NCBI GenBank assembly: GCA_022393335.1
Contig: JAJEKB010010744.1
Span: 1 to 64,000, forward strand
Source of the DNA: Macrotrachela quadricornifera
Lineage: Eukaryota; Rotifera; Eurotatoria; Philodinida; Philodinidae
Length of the DNA stretch: 64,000 bases
Direction of reading: 5' to 3'
Under the pieces are notes generated by a model. It was not told the DNA's origin. It did no database searches and saw only the letters and a program-made list of their open reading frames with translations. Shown in pieces: positions 11,295-24,766 of the stretch. The translations under genes and the position numbers were made by a program. Position 1 is the first letter of the stretch, and each line of letters begins with the position of its first letter.

Positions 11295-14200
11295 ATTGAC
11301 ATTAAGGATTATATACATTATTAAATTGTAGCTTTTTATCCTCTTTGAGATCCTCTTTTTTAATGGCCTGCAGAAAGTAAACTAAAACAAATTGCAACAT
11401 ATTATTATTAAGTAGCGAGCCAATCAAAATTTCATACTTAACAACAGCTCAGGCAATGCTATCATTTGTCCATAGTGTTTTGTATAATAATCTTTAATTA
11501 ATTCTGATGCAAACATTGCGGTATTATAATAACAGACATAAAATTAATAAAATTATTTTTTCAGCGATCTATTTATTAACTTCAAATTATAATTTGAATG
11601 AGTTGAGATGAATTAAAATATCAAATTATAATCTATGAATTCATGGGAACTGATTTTTTGAATATCAAGCGTTGGATATAATTGAATGAAGAAATATTTC
11701 ATACAAACTATGATTTGACTTCAATTGGATGAACGACAATGTCTGCTGAATTGACCGTCTTTTCTCTGAATCGTACAGGAGTTATCCATATAGAAACTTA
11801 AGCAGTTTAAATAATAATTTAATGCAAATTCAAAGAAGAAAATTTTGGTTCTTTTCGGATCAAATAACAATCAATTGGAGAGTGTTTTGGTCTATTATAC
11901 TGTCTAGTATGCACAAAATGATCAGTAGAATTAATTTTTTGTTTTTCAATTCGTTCTTTTAAGGTTTAATGGATGCCAAAGCAAAGTTACTTCTAAAGAA
12001 TAGCAAAGTCTAAAATAAATTAGTTTAAAGAAATGATTGTATTATTCATTACGTAGTACATTTAAAAGAAACTCTAAAAAGAGGCAATAATCCTTTCGAC
12101 ACATTAAATGATCTGAGATAGTCTACTCTATTTTATCATCTTTTACAACTTATTAAATGAAAAAAAAAAATTAAGCATTTTTTAACCTGATATGTTCAAT
12201 TTATTCATTTATAGTGAGCAGTGATTGATGTTAATGAAAATCGTTCGCATAAATACGCATTATGGCCTTAATCACTAATCTTTCACTCATTCAGTATTAT
12301 TACATTATGTGGAGAAAATTTGTTTGCGTACGCATGAGTTGATATATTTGTCGCATTTTTTTGAGCTTGTTGCGAAGAATAGTTTGGTGCTGTCTTTAAT
12401 TAAAACAACTGCATTCTCAACATAGAATGTAACATTAAAAGACACGTATAGACATATGCTGTCTAGACATATTTTGACATGGCACGCCGTATGTTTATCA
12501 CTATGCTTGTGAGACACGCCATTTTTTGCAGAAAAAATCAAATGACGTTGACAGAATGTATTCCAAAGAAACGTATTTTTAACCATTCTAATTTCAATTT
12601 TGAACAGTAATATTTCTAGTAACGGTAAAAAAAAAGATAAGCAATAAATAACTGAAATTTCAAAGAAAAGGTTCAAACTTGTCTTCTATTTTGCTCATTC
12701 ATATGAAACCTTCTAATATGTCCAAGACTTTTAATTAATAAGATATTTTAGTAGAAGAATTTAAAATCTTCGATAGATCCTCGTTTACAAATATTTATAA
12801 AAATTAGTTGGTAATCTTGAACATAGTGATAAATGTATATCATATTTTTTAAACGAGAAATAAGAATCAACAATTTTTCGATGAATCAAAAATCGATTAG
12901 TTACATGTTAGAAAATGTGTTAAACGGTGGCTTTCGAAAATATATTCAAAAAGTCGTAGACGTTGTAATATTGAACATATTTTAGTAGATCAACGAGAAA
13001 TTTATTGACGAAGAGAATTGAGTAAAATTATTTTCATATCTCTTGACAACTAATTAATAATTGATAAACAGGATAAAGATTTTTGCTCTTATGCTATTTT
13101 CATGTTTCTATGTTGATATTTTTAGATGGATTTTGTAGTACTTTATTATTGTCTATCTTGGTAGAAAAAAAACTAACTTAATCAATTCAAAAGATTAGAA
13201 GTTTTCAAACTATTAATGACCAAATGCAGAATTATTTCGTGATACTGTCATTTTTTCAGTATATCTAATGTTTGATTTCTAGTTCTTAGTTATCATCGAA
13301 CTTCATACCTGAACGAAAATCTTATGAACGACAAAATCCTTGAAATTATTATATCAAATACTGATTTTAGTGAATTTTCAACAAAAAGAACGTTATTCGG
13401 TTACAATTTTGCTTCTTATCATGTTGATTGTGATTATTATACACTGATTGATTAATCATCAATTATTAAACTTAGTACAATATAGCATTTTAATGATATC
13501 CATAACAATATCTCATTGATATTGTATATAGAACTATTGAAAAGCTTCTTCACTTATTCAATAATTGTATTATAATTTTGAGCATTATTGAACACTTCTA
13601 CTTATTTCTATCTTTTTGATAAATTTATCCATCGATTTTCTGAAACACAATCTAAAAGGAGTGTTGAAGTATATAAGATATAAATTTGTACTCCTTCCTA
13701 TCCTTACAGATGTGACAGACATCCTCAGCAACGTCGCTCCGATCACAGATCGTAATAGATACTATTAATTCTTCCTATACGTTACAGACATGACAGGCAT
13801 TTTATTAATTAATTACTTAAAAACTAATTAAGTTCTTCAATAATTATGAATAGATAGCTAATTCACTAACTGATTAATTAATGAATGACTGATTATTAAT
13901 CTCATAATTAACCAGAGTTAATAACAGAATGCTCGTGTCAGAAACTTCAATAAGAACCTATTAGTTGTACAATTATGTTGGTGCAAGTTCCAAGCCTATA
14001 TGTATCAAAAACACTTTATATTTTAATATATGAACCACATGTTGATTTCAGCTTTCGAAGGATGAATAAAACGACATTTTAGATATGTATTCTGAAATAG
14101 ATAAATTCAAAGAATTTTTCTGCGATTGAGAAAGACAGCTAGATCACGTTTGATATTTTAATCTCGTCAAGAATTGCGCTAATAGCTTCTTTCTTATTAT

Positions 14201-14449
14201 TCATATATCTATAATCGATTATAGAATTTACACTAACTAATCAATAACTAATCTCAATGATTATTTTATATTTACCATCAGATTTGTTTCATATTACGAA
14301 AAAAATTAGATAAATATGATTTAATTAATATACCATTTTTTTCTTTCATTAAGACATTCAATGCCATCTAAATATAAATCGATGTTAAATAATTACAGAT
14401 ATACTTTTACTTTTGATTAATTTCTAATAAAAAAAAAAGAACTATTTAT
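11295..14449. other. Gene-poor spacer between mariner fossil and agrin
   Basis: No supported gene. An open frame at 12305-12676 (-) has no domain, splice structure or composition that would support it. A pair of diverged direct repeats of about 32 bp lies near 13694 and 13770. A run of aattaa-rich low-complexity sequence occupies about 13800-13910. The agrin 3' end is at 14450. Confidence 0.6.
13692..13801. repeat. Diverged direct repeat pair
   Basis: Two segments beginning cttcctat and continuing through ttacaga(t/c)(g/a)tgacag(a/g)cat lie about 76 bp apart. No function is apparent. Confidence 0.45.
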
Positions 14450-17400
14450 TTATTTAATAAAATCATGACATTGTTTTAATACACGATATTGGTTTATTTC
14501 ATCGTTTATTAAATTAAGATAATTATTATCAATAGTAACATTTTTTAAACATCCACGATATGATTGGCAATGATGTTCATCATAAGTACATAATCGATGA
14601 TAACCACCTATATAAATATAGGATGGATTGGGATAAAATTCTGTTTGTTTACTTAATGATACAGTTTGATAACGATGATTATCATCAATTTTCATTATAA
14701 TACGACGACGAAATCTAAATTAAATAGAACATTTTTAGAGTAAAGAATTTGTGACTTATATACGTAAAAAGACCTCGGATTGAAATTATTTTTCTTGGTA
14801 AATGCAAAACTCAGTAGGACAGTTATAACTATGTAAAAGAGGTCCAAAGGTCTTTAGTCTTAATTAGACATCTATTAATATCTGATAAAAAGATAGTTTC
14901 TATTTATTCGAATTTATCTCTGAACAACAATAGTCTATCTTATAAGGAAATGAAAAAGATACATTTTTTTTCTTCTGAGAAATAATATAAATATACCTTT
15001 CTATTTCAATACGATGCCATCGACCATCATCAATTCGTATTTTAGATTTTAATAAAACGACACTTGAATTTTTATCAATTTTAGCTGCAAATTGTATAAA
15101 ACCATCAATAAGTATTAATGATAAATAATTTGAAAAAAATGATAAAGATGTATCACCAATATAGAAAATCAAACCAAAAGAATATTTTGTTTTTAATAAT
15201 AAATCAAAATAATTTCGATGTAAATTTAAAGGTATATATGAATAAATAGCATTTATTGTTCCATCAAGTTCAAGTGATATATCACTTTGTTTTAATTCTT
15301 GAATACATGTATAATTATTTAATTCTGTTTGATAACATTGTCGATTTAATGCACATGGATTTGGTTGACAAGGATAACCATGATATTCAGTTATATTAAA
15401 TAATTCAATAGCATTTTGACGTATATCATTTAATGAATGATTATTTAAAATAATCTACAATTAAAAATAGAAAATATTATAAATTTATATAGAAAGTATT
15501 ACTTTTTGAATTGCTCCACGAAATCCTTCTGCTATAGAAAAATTTGATAATCGATATTGATTAGGTAAATGACCAATAAATGTAAATGAACGAGGCCATA
15601 AAATATCAGAAGAAAATAATTCATAAGACATAACAGGTGATTCTTGATCAAGAATTAATGTTAATTTTTGACCATAAATTTCAATAAAACATTGATGCCA
15701 TCTATTTGGTTCAATTAGATCTCGAGAACTAATAAAATAATAGAAAACATTTTTATATTTTATACAATACAATAAACACTTTTATATTAATTATCGATTT
15801 GATAAACATTCCAAAATTTAAAACACTTTCATTTAGCAAAAAATCAATTAATAGAAAATACCTGAGTGAAATACTTTTACTACCAATTATAACATTAAGT
15901 ATAATCATTTTTCGTTGTATATAAAGTTTAATATGACCTTTTTTTGAATTAATATGTTCGCTATAAAGAAGTAAACCTAATAAACAAAAAGAGAAAATTT
16001 AATAAATGAAAATAGTAATTCTACACATCCGGAAACAATCTAAGGGTGAGGGTGACGATGGAATAAAACACAAAAATGCTTATGTTTTATCTATGTGTAA
16101 TATTTTTCGATGAGTATCTACCTGATGAACCCTCACTAAGAAACCATAATTCCATTTTAAATCTTTTTGTATCATCCAAAGGTTGGAATGGTTGTTGTTT
16201 AATATAACTATGTGAATGAAAACCAGCAATATATTGATTATCTAAATAAAAGAATTTAACTATTTTTAATATTAAAAAATATTGTATACTTAATGAACAA
16301 TTTAAACAAATACATATATAATTATTTGGATATACATTAATACATTGTTGATTTTTTTCACATAATGGTGTTAAACATCGATTAATTAATGAATGATTAC
16401 TATCTAAATATTTAGAATTATTTATATTATTATTATTATTTTTTTTATTTCATTTACATTGAATATCATTTCGACATGATAATGATCGACATGAATTTGA
16501 CCAACATTCATCTAATAAATGAAGATATTTTAAAAAATGAAAACTAATTTAAAAAACAAATATTTACTAATATTTTGAGCAATATTTTCTGAATTATTCA
16601 ACATAATTCGATTTTCATTTATTGATAATTCATATATACATCCTTGAAAACCTTGTTCAAGATCAAATTCTTGATAAATACTATAGTTTATATTTAAAAA
16701 AAAAAGAAAATTTTTTTTTTTTGTATAAATAAACTATAAAATTCTTTTACGAATGAAATGATATTGGTAATCCACCTAAGTAAAAAATATTTTTCAATGA
16801 AATATCAAATGGTAACAATCCTTTAATATAAAAAAAACAATTAAATTTATATTAAATTTTTCTTTATCTATACTTGATAAAATCATGCCGTTATTTACTT
16901 TTGTTTGTATTTCATTGTATAAAATATGAATTTGTAAACGAATAAATGTATGAAGATGAATTATATCAGATAATTGAATTGTTGAAGTAAAATGATCAAA
17001 ACGAATACTTTTAAAAAAAAAAACAAATCAAATAAATTGTTTTTTTTTTAAAAACTCACATTATATCAATAAATTTATTTCGAATACAAATTATAAAATA
17101 AAATTCTATTAATTTATTATCAGAATATAATATTAAACCATTATGATGTTCTGCTACAAATGTAAGATCAATATAGTTGATTAATGTTGAAGATTTAAAT
17201 TCGAAATAAGATTGACGATTAAAATGTGGAATTATTATTTCAATTTCTGAAAATAAAAAATATAAGACACGCATTTTAAAATCAATCATCTGTGTAAAAT
17301 ATCGATAAAAATGGTTTGCCATTCTATGTCTATAATGTAAGTGCTATAGTTTTCACAATAAATTAAAAAAGAACAGTTCTAAAAGATACTAACAAATATA

Positions 17401-20400
17401 TTTTATTCAACAAATTCTAAATACTTTTCAGAATACAATGTGAATTATTCTATTTAAAATAAATTGGATATAATCAAATCTTACTTTCATCACAATGACG
17501 ACCTTTCCATCCGAATGTACATAAACATTTATAATTTCCATCGGATTGATCTTGACATATAGCATTATTTTCACATGGATTTCGTTGCATACAAACACCA
17601 TCTGGTGTATGATGAATAGAATTTACTATTTAAAAAAAAAACGATCATTTATCTTGACTATTTAAGATTTTAAAAAAAAGTAAATTCATACTTGTATTAT
17701 TTAATTCTAAGTAACCTGTTTGAGCTAAAATGATTTAAATATACATATTACATAAAACAATAACCCAATAAATCTCTTACGCATTACACATTGTGGTCCT
17801 GGTATACGTTTATATTTTTGTTTTGCACATTCACAAAATTCTGATAAACAAACCATATTTTCTCCACAATCTAAATTTGTCACACATCGTTCTAAATAAT
17901 AAAATATATAATATTCACAAAAAAAAAAGAAATTCTTTTTTGTACTCGAATCAATTGATACTAATTCTAATTCATTATTCACAATATAATCATCTTCTAA
18001 TTGAAAATCTTCATCAATACCTAATTTAACAAAATAAAAAAAAATTTCAAATTTATATCTCTCTTACCATTACAAACACCTGGATACATCATAGCAATTT
18101 CATATTGTTTTAAACATTGTTGTCGTTTAATATCACATATTGTTTTATAAGTTCGTCCATCTGATGCACATATATTCATTAAATATTGTTCACTAGTTGT
18201 ACAAATAATATGATCACATGTACAACGAGGATGACCATTATATATATGACATATTCCATCAAAAAGACATATAAAATCTCGACATGTTTGTTGACGATGG
18301 CGGCGATTTTTATTCACTAGAATATTTAAAAAACCAAAATACATCGAATTATATTTTTCTTTAACATACAATTAACACATCCATAATTAGTTAATATTAA
18401 AGATGAATCAATACATTTATCACATTGACGACCTGTTGCAAATGAATGACATGAACATTGTCCAGTATCTTGTAAACAATCTTTTCGTACAGAACCATAT
18501 GGATGACAAGCACAAGCTAAAATAATATTCTAATTAAAAATTTGAAATTTTCTTTTTTTTCATTATTTACGAGTACAACCAGTATTATTATGTGTTAATA
18601 TACGAGAAAAAGCCCAATATTCATTTTCACAATGTGAACAAGTTAAATCACTAACAGCTGGTCGACAATAACAAGAACCTGTTTGGGGATCACATGATGA
18701 TAATAATGAACCTGTCGGATGACAATTACAATATTCTATAAAAAAATATTAAATATTTTAATTTAATTATTAAATAAAGCAAAAAAATTTAAAATACCTG
18801 GACATCCTCTTCCATCAAAAGTAGGCGAAATAGTCATATTATCTTTACAACATCCAAATGGAGAAATCATACAAGTTGAATTAATAGATAAATGTGAAGG
18901 AAGAGAAACTAATAATAAGAATTTTTAAATTTATTATTCAAAAGAAAAGAAAAAATATATTTCTTATACTGCATTCTCGTTTTTTTCTAGCTGGCATCAT
19001 ATCATCACTTGCACATTGACAAAAACCATTTAAACAAATCATATTTCTACCACAATGTGTATTTGATAAACACATTCGATATGGTAAAACTGCAGTAATA
19101 ACTAAAAAATACATTTTATTCAATAGCAAAAAAAGAACAAACTTTTTTTATTTCATTTTATTCTACCTTTAACACAACATTGATTTGTTTGTTTATTACA
19201 ATAACTATTTATTGGACATCGATCATTATTATCACATTCAACACTATGATTTAATATTATATTAAATAGAGCTTCATCATAACCACATTCGCGTGTATAT
19301 TCTATAAATAAAAACAAAAAAGAAGAGAAAAATATTATTTCATTTTGTTTTTATTAATACCAGGTTGATCTGTGATTTTCGTACAATAATGAGGTGCAAT
19401 AGCATAAAGATGAATTTGTAATTCACATGAACGTATATCCATTTCACATTGACTATAAAATAATTCTTGATTACTTCCACAAATTGCATATGGATTATCA
19501 GTCTAAATATTGTATTATAATAAAAAAGAATTTTAATTGACAACAAGATTCGTAGTTAATAAAATAGAAAATATTCTTTATCTATTTACAATGAATTAGA
19601 ATTCTAACATACTCTAATAGGTGGACAATTATTTCTTGTTGGACATATACATGTATAATTTCCATATTCCGATCGACATTGTCCATTGAATGGACATATA
19701 ATAGTTTGACAATTATTACATTGTCCCATATGACTTGGTTTTATATCTATTCGTTTTTTACAAGCATCATATTCAAGATGACATCTTGATCTAATATAGA
19801 AATTAATATTATTACAATAAAAATATTATTATATTTAATAACTTACGAATATGTGATACCATTATCTCCACATATTAATTCATGATCAGAACTTTTTGTT
19901 GAACATTGTTTACATTCACATTCAACTTGACCATAAGATTGTTGTTTACATTGACCATATGGACAAGAAATTGTATCACATGTTGATGCACCTAAAGTAA
20001 ATCAAGAAAGAAGTTTTCGATCAAATTCAAAAAGGAAAAATTTACAATATGAAGTATCAACTGGTACAATATTATCTCCAGTTCTACAACGATCATGTTC
20101 CATTTCGCATAAATTTCGATACATAAAACCATTTGAAGCACATATCTTTAGATAAAAAAATTTTTTTTATACAGATTTTTTTATATATAATTTTACTTGA
20201 TTCTTTTCTGCTGAACAATTAAATAGACAACGACATACTCCAACACCATTTTCAATCATACATATTTTTCCATTTAAACAAATAAATGTTTGACAAGCTA
20301 AAATAAAAAAATCTCATTCACTTTTAAACTATTTTATATTTATAAGAAATAACGAGCAATGCAAAAACTTTTGCATCATTTGTTAAAATAATTACCTTCA

Positions 20401-21515
20401 CGTAATTGTTCTTGTTCATGCAAATAACATATTCCATCATGTAGTTTTGTTAAATTTATATTTGATTGACAAGCATATTTATGCATTTCACATTCATTTG
20501 AATAATTATGAAGATTATTTGCACATAATGGTTGTTGATCAAATGAACAATCAAGGTAAGGATTACAGTTTTCTTTATTTACAATACAATTTAAATCTTG
20601 ACAATGTTCTAAAATTATTTTATATATTATTAAACAATATAAAAAATAAAACATACGACATTTGCCCTGATAAGCAAGATATATATCTTGTTGTATTTCA
20701 CATGATTTTTTATTTAATTCACAAATTGTTTCATAAGTTTGATGATCACTACCACAAACTGGTCCATCAAATGATATTATAGATAAGTATTCATTACAAT
20801 TATTTGGACAATAACATTGAGGCAAACCATCATCACTTATTATACATTTTGCCCCATGAGAACAAATCATCGATGAACATGTCAAATCTTCTAAAAATAT
20901 CTATTCTTCAAAAGATATTCTTTTATATTTTTGACTTGCTTTTTTTATAATAAAAATTGCATTTAGCTTGATCAAGTTGACATTTATTCAAATACCATAT
21001 TCCAGTTATTTCGTCTTGAATATGTTCATCATTGTTAGTACAATTAAACAAACATTGACATTCATTTTCTTCTGTACATATTGCACCAAATTCGCATTTA
21101 ATATGTTCATATAAACATGCTAATAAACAATTCATGATAAAAATTTATAATTATCATCTTACCTCGTTCAGATCGATCTAATAAAATTAAAAAAAAATAA
21201 ATAAAAAAAAAACCTAAATCTATTACTTACTATAATTAAATTCTGTAAAATTACTATCAAATATTGTTAAACTTTTTGTTTGTCTTGCTAAAATATATAT
21301 ACAAAAGTATTTTATATTCAATGAACTATACAACAAGAAAGAGCCATTGTACCTGATTTAAATGTTCTATAAATTACACTAATAAGTAGTAGACTAGCCA
21401 ATAAAACAATAACACAAATAAGAATAAATACAATACGTAAAAAAACTCGATTTTTATTATTATGATGCGTTTCTTCAGGAGATACTACATATGTTTTATC
21501 CATAACAGTACTCAT
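14450..21515 (-). CDS. AGRN: Agrin (transmembrane form)
   Basis: Heparan-sulphate-type basement membrane and synaptic organiser. It has 32 in-phase exons and encodes about 1552 residues. The start at 21515 gives a 30-residue cytoplasmic tail and one TM helix with no cleavable signal (type II), as in vertebrate TM-agrin. Then come six Kazal/follistatin-like modules (20940-21119 to 19361-19502), two small Cys-rich modules (19167-19301, 18970-19101) and the diagnostic [14 protein letters not shown]...GCP segment (18798-18908). Two laminin-EGF modules (18571-18735, 18370-18516) and a last Kazal (18068-18316) follow. After another small Cys-rich module (17781-17891) come EGF (17485-17625), LamG1 (16568-17246), a split EGF (16290-16511), LamG2 (15503-16241), a Cys-rich link and LamG3 (14450-15454). 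Exons in LamG1 are 17060-17246, 16899-17007, 16751-16821 and 16568-16680. The order from GCC through LE-LE-Kazal to LamG is specific to agrin. No SEA domain is seen. Exons of 15 nt (21163-21177) and 33 nt (17692-17724) occur. Confidence 0.93.
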
Positions 21516-23101
21516 CAATAAATTATTAAAATAATATAAACAAAAAAAACTCGTTTTTTTCTTCTTCTTTTTGTGTCTACAAAAATGATCGTTTGTTTTA
21601 TAGAACTATTTAATGTCTTTAGTTTTTCTATCCTCTTAAATAGACGTTTTCTTCTTAATAAAAGAAGAAAAAAAAATATAAATCTATATGAAAAAGAAAA
21701 GAAGAGAATCGCATCAAATACGATCAATTCAATCAATCTCTTTCTTTTTTTTTTATGCATCTAAAAAGAATCGTATTCGTCGTTTTTGTTCTTAAAACGA
21801 CAAACATATACTTATTAATGACGATAGGCGATTTTACATGTCATCATTCTCAAGAAGGATAATATGCTTCAATAGGAATGATCTTCAATTGTAGTTGACA
21901 TCTTATTTTTTTTTTTATTCTTGAATAAAAATAAATTCAACTCGGAAAATGTATCGATTCGTCATTTTGAGCGTTTCGGTCTCTTAATTTAATCGCAATT
22001 TGATAAGCGTATAGTGGAAATATGAGAAGCAATATGGATCATCAAGATTGAAATAGTCTCAAGTATTAGAAAGACAAAGAAAAAAGAAAGAATTTCTCGA
22101 CAAAAGAAATTAATATATGGAAATTTTTTTCCAAACGATATATATTTAAAAGAACTAAAATATTTTTAAAGAGAGAGAACAAAAAAAATTACATTAATCA
22201 ATAATTTCTTTTTTCATCTTGAAATAACTATTTTAGATATTCTCATTTTGTCCACAGGCACTATACTATTTTATGTAAGTCGGCAATAAAGAAACGTTAT
22301 AACAATCAGATTACATAGGCACGATTCATCATTACTTCACTTTGAATATAATCGAAGAAAAAGATTGAATTAGTCTTCTCATTTAGATTATATTCTGCTT
22401 CTCTAATGTAAGAAGCTATATAAAACAAGAATAAAACATTAAATTCTTTATAAGATTGTTTTCAGGACAAAGACAGAAAATATTAAGATTTAGAATGTTC
22501 AAAGCATTAGATATTAAACGAAATTGAGAAAAACTTTTTTTTATTATTACATTATCTAACAATTTATGTCGGTACAATGAAAGAAAACACACGGATTTTC
22601 CTATTTTGTATTAATAAGAAAATAAATGAAAAGAAGTTATTATATTTTCAATTCAACTGTATACTTTAGTACAAATACTTAGTTCAAGATATTTTACAAC
22701 TCCAAATTTGGTTTTGTTTAAAAATATCGACTTTTTAAGTATCAGCTTATTTTTACCATTTAGAATTTATATAAATGAAAAGATAATGTCTCTACTAAAA
22801 TGTTTATGTAGGTAATATGTTATCAATAAAGTATGAATAAACATAGATGCTTAGATACGTTACAATAATGGCAACATTAGTCATTCTTTTTCTATATCAT
22901 GTTCAAATATTGTTCATTCTCTTCATTTGAATTCGAATTTTTATTCTGAGTCAATGACCGCTATATATACACTATACAATAGAATTTTTTTTTTCTTATT
23001 ATAAGCAAAAAAAAATAGCGATATTCATTTGTCTCTCTTTCATTCATGCATCTCTCTCAGACGAAAATATTTTTTTTTCTTATTATACAATATAGTCGAC
23101 G
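21516..23101. promoter_or_regulatory. Divergent intergenic region between agrin and the F-box gene
   Basis: About 1.6 kb of AT-rich sequence between two gene starts on opposite strands, so both promoters should lie here. No core promoter motif can be assigned by eye. A T-rich run ending in acaatatag lies directly before the F-box ATG (about 23076-23098) and looks like a splice acceptor. The short open frames at 21515-21764 on both strands are low-complexity Lys/Phe-rich and are not supported as genes. Confidence 0.45.
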
Positions 23102-24766
23102 ATGATGTATCCTCTCATATTATATATTCCGTTGACAATGAATGAAAATATTATTATAAACATTTCAATAATGGAATCACTTCCAAATGAAATCGTATTG
23201 ATAATATTTAGTTATCTTAAAACATATGATATTGTCTATGCATTCTATTTTCTTAAAGATCGTTATGCATGTCTTATTGAAAAATTTCGTCCATTTACAA
23301 CATCAATTAATTTAATAAATGCTTCTTTACAAGTATTTAATTTATATTATTCATTATTATTTAAAACAAATCATATTGATATATTAACAATAGAAAATCT
23401 TAAACTTGAATGTAATATGTTACGTAAATTTATAATAAATGAAAAAATATTTCCAAAATTACATTCACTTTCAATAATTGTACGTAAAACAAATGAATTA
23501 ACAATATTATTAAAATATTTTACATTTTTTACAAAAATAAAATATCTTTATATAAGAAGTGATGTTTGTTGTTGTGATCGAATATCATTTGAAGAAAATG
23601 TTAAACAAAATCTTTTTCAAATACATAATACACAACTTCAATCATTAATATTTGCAACACCACCATGTTATTCAATTTCATTACAAGATATTAATTTTGA
23701 ACAATGTTTCTTCAGAAATTTAACTGTAAGTTAAATAAAATTCTACTTTGAATATCCATCTTATCTGTATTTATTTTCTAAATAGCTTACTGTTCGTTCA
23801 ATGAATGATTTCTGTTCAATTCTTAGCAATGCTCATCATCTTCGTTCACTTCGTATTCGTGTCTTAGATACGAATATTAATCATCATAATCCACTTGTTA
23901 TACCTCCATCATCTCCACATTTAGAACATCTTCTATTCATATGTTTACATCCAATATCATATGAAATAATTAAAAATATATTTCGAACATTAATATCATT
24001 AGAAAAACTAAGTTTTTCATTAGTTTTTAATATGCAATCAGGTATTATTGATGGTAATCATCTTCGTGATGATATACTTATACATTTACCTAAATTAATT
24101 AATATACAATTTGAAATAAAATCATTAATATCAATGATAACAAATGATTTTATTCGAACATTTGAAACAGAATTTTGGTTACGTTTTTCTCCAATTGGTT
24201 TTCATTCATATAATCATATATATACACTTCCATTTCCATTTCATCATCTTGATGTTAATCAATCAATATTAAAACGTCAACAAACAAGAAAATTAAATTA
24301 TAATTGGCGTTTTGTACGTGATATTGATTTATTTGATCGTACATCATATTCAAATGATTTTTTAATTTATCTTCGTGATGAATTTTCTCATTTAACAACA
24401 TTAACATTAAATACAAAATTTGATTTAATGATTACATCACCATCAATAACAACATGGTTTTCATTACCAAATATTCGTCGTTTAACAATTAAATCATGTC
24501 ATTTACAAAATTCAAAAATAATTAAACAACTTTTACTTTGTTTACCTAATTGTGATGCATTAGATTGTGATTATGTACTTATAGCACGAACAACATCATA
24601 TTTTCGTCCTGGACATGTATTAAATGAATTTGGTAAACGATTACGTTTATTATTTGTAGACGAACTACCATCAAACTGGAAAATTGAAAAGAAGAAAAGA
24701 AGAAACATTTATTTTCATCGATTTCGTCGATTTTTTCCTAATATTGAATGTCCTCTGTACAATTAA
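23102..24766 (+). CDS. F-box protein with leucine-rich C-terminal region
   Basis: Probable substrate-recognition subunit of an SCF ubiquitin ligase. There are two exons, 23102-23725 and 23786-24766, joined in phase 0 by a 60-bp GT-AG intron. The protein has about 534 residues from the first ATG, or 511 from the ATG at 23171. The later ATG places the F-box (SLPNEIVLIIFSYL) at the very N-terminus, the usual arrangement, so it may be the true start. The rest is a long Leu/Ile-rich region with repeated hydrophobic spacing (for example LRSLRIRVL, LEHLLFICL, IRRLTIKSCHL) consistent with degenerate LRRs. Codons are A/T-ending like the neighbours. Family-level identity is good, but the substrate is unknown. 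The gene diverges from agrin. Confidence 0.8.

Noticed and set aside
12305..12676. 123-residue open frame on the minus strand in the spacer downstream of agrin
   Set aside because: No domain, no splice partners, and composition of random AT-rich sequence.
12895..13080. Possible fragment of another transposase (basic helix-like translation)
   Set aside because: Similarity too vague; stops in all frames and no catalytic motif.
21515..21764. Lys/Arg- and Phe-rich open frames just upstream of agrin
   Set aside because: Low-complexity, mirrored on both strands, in the promoter region.
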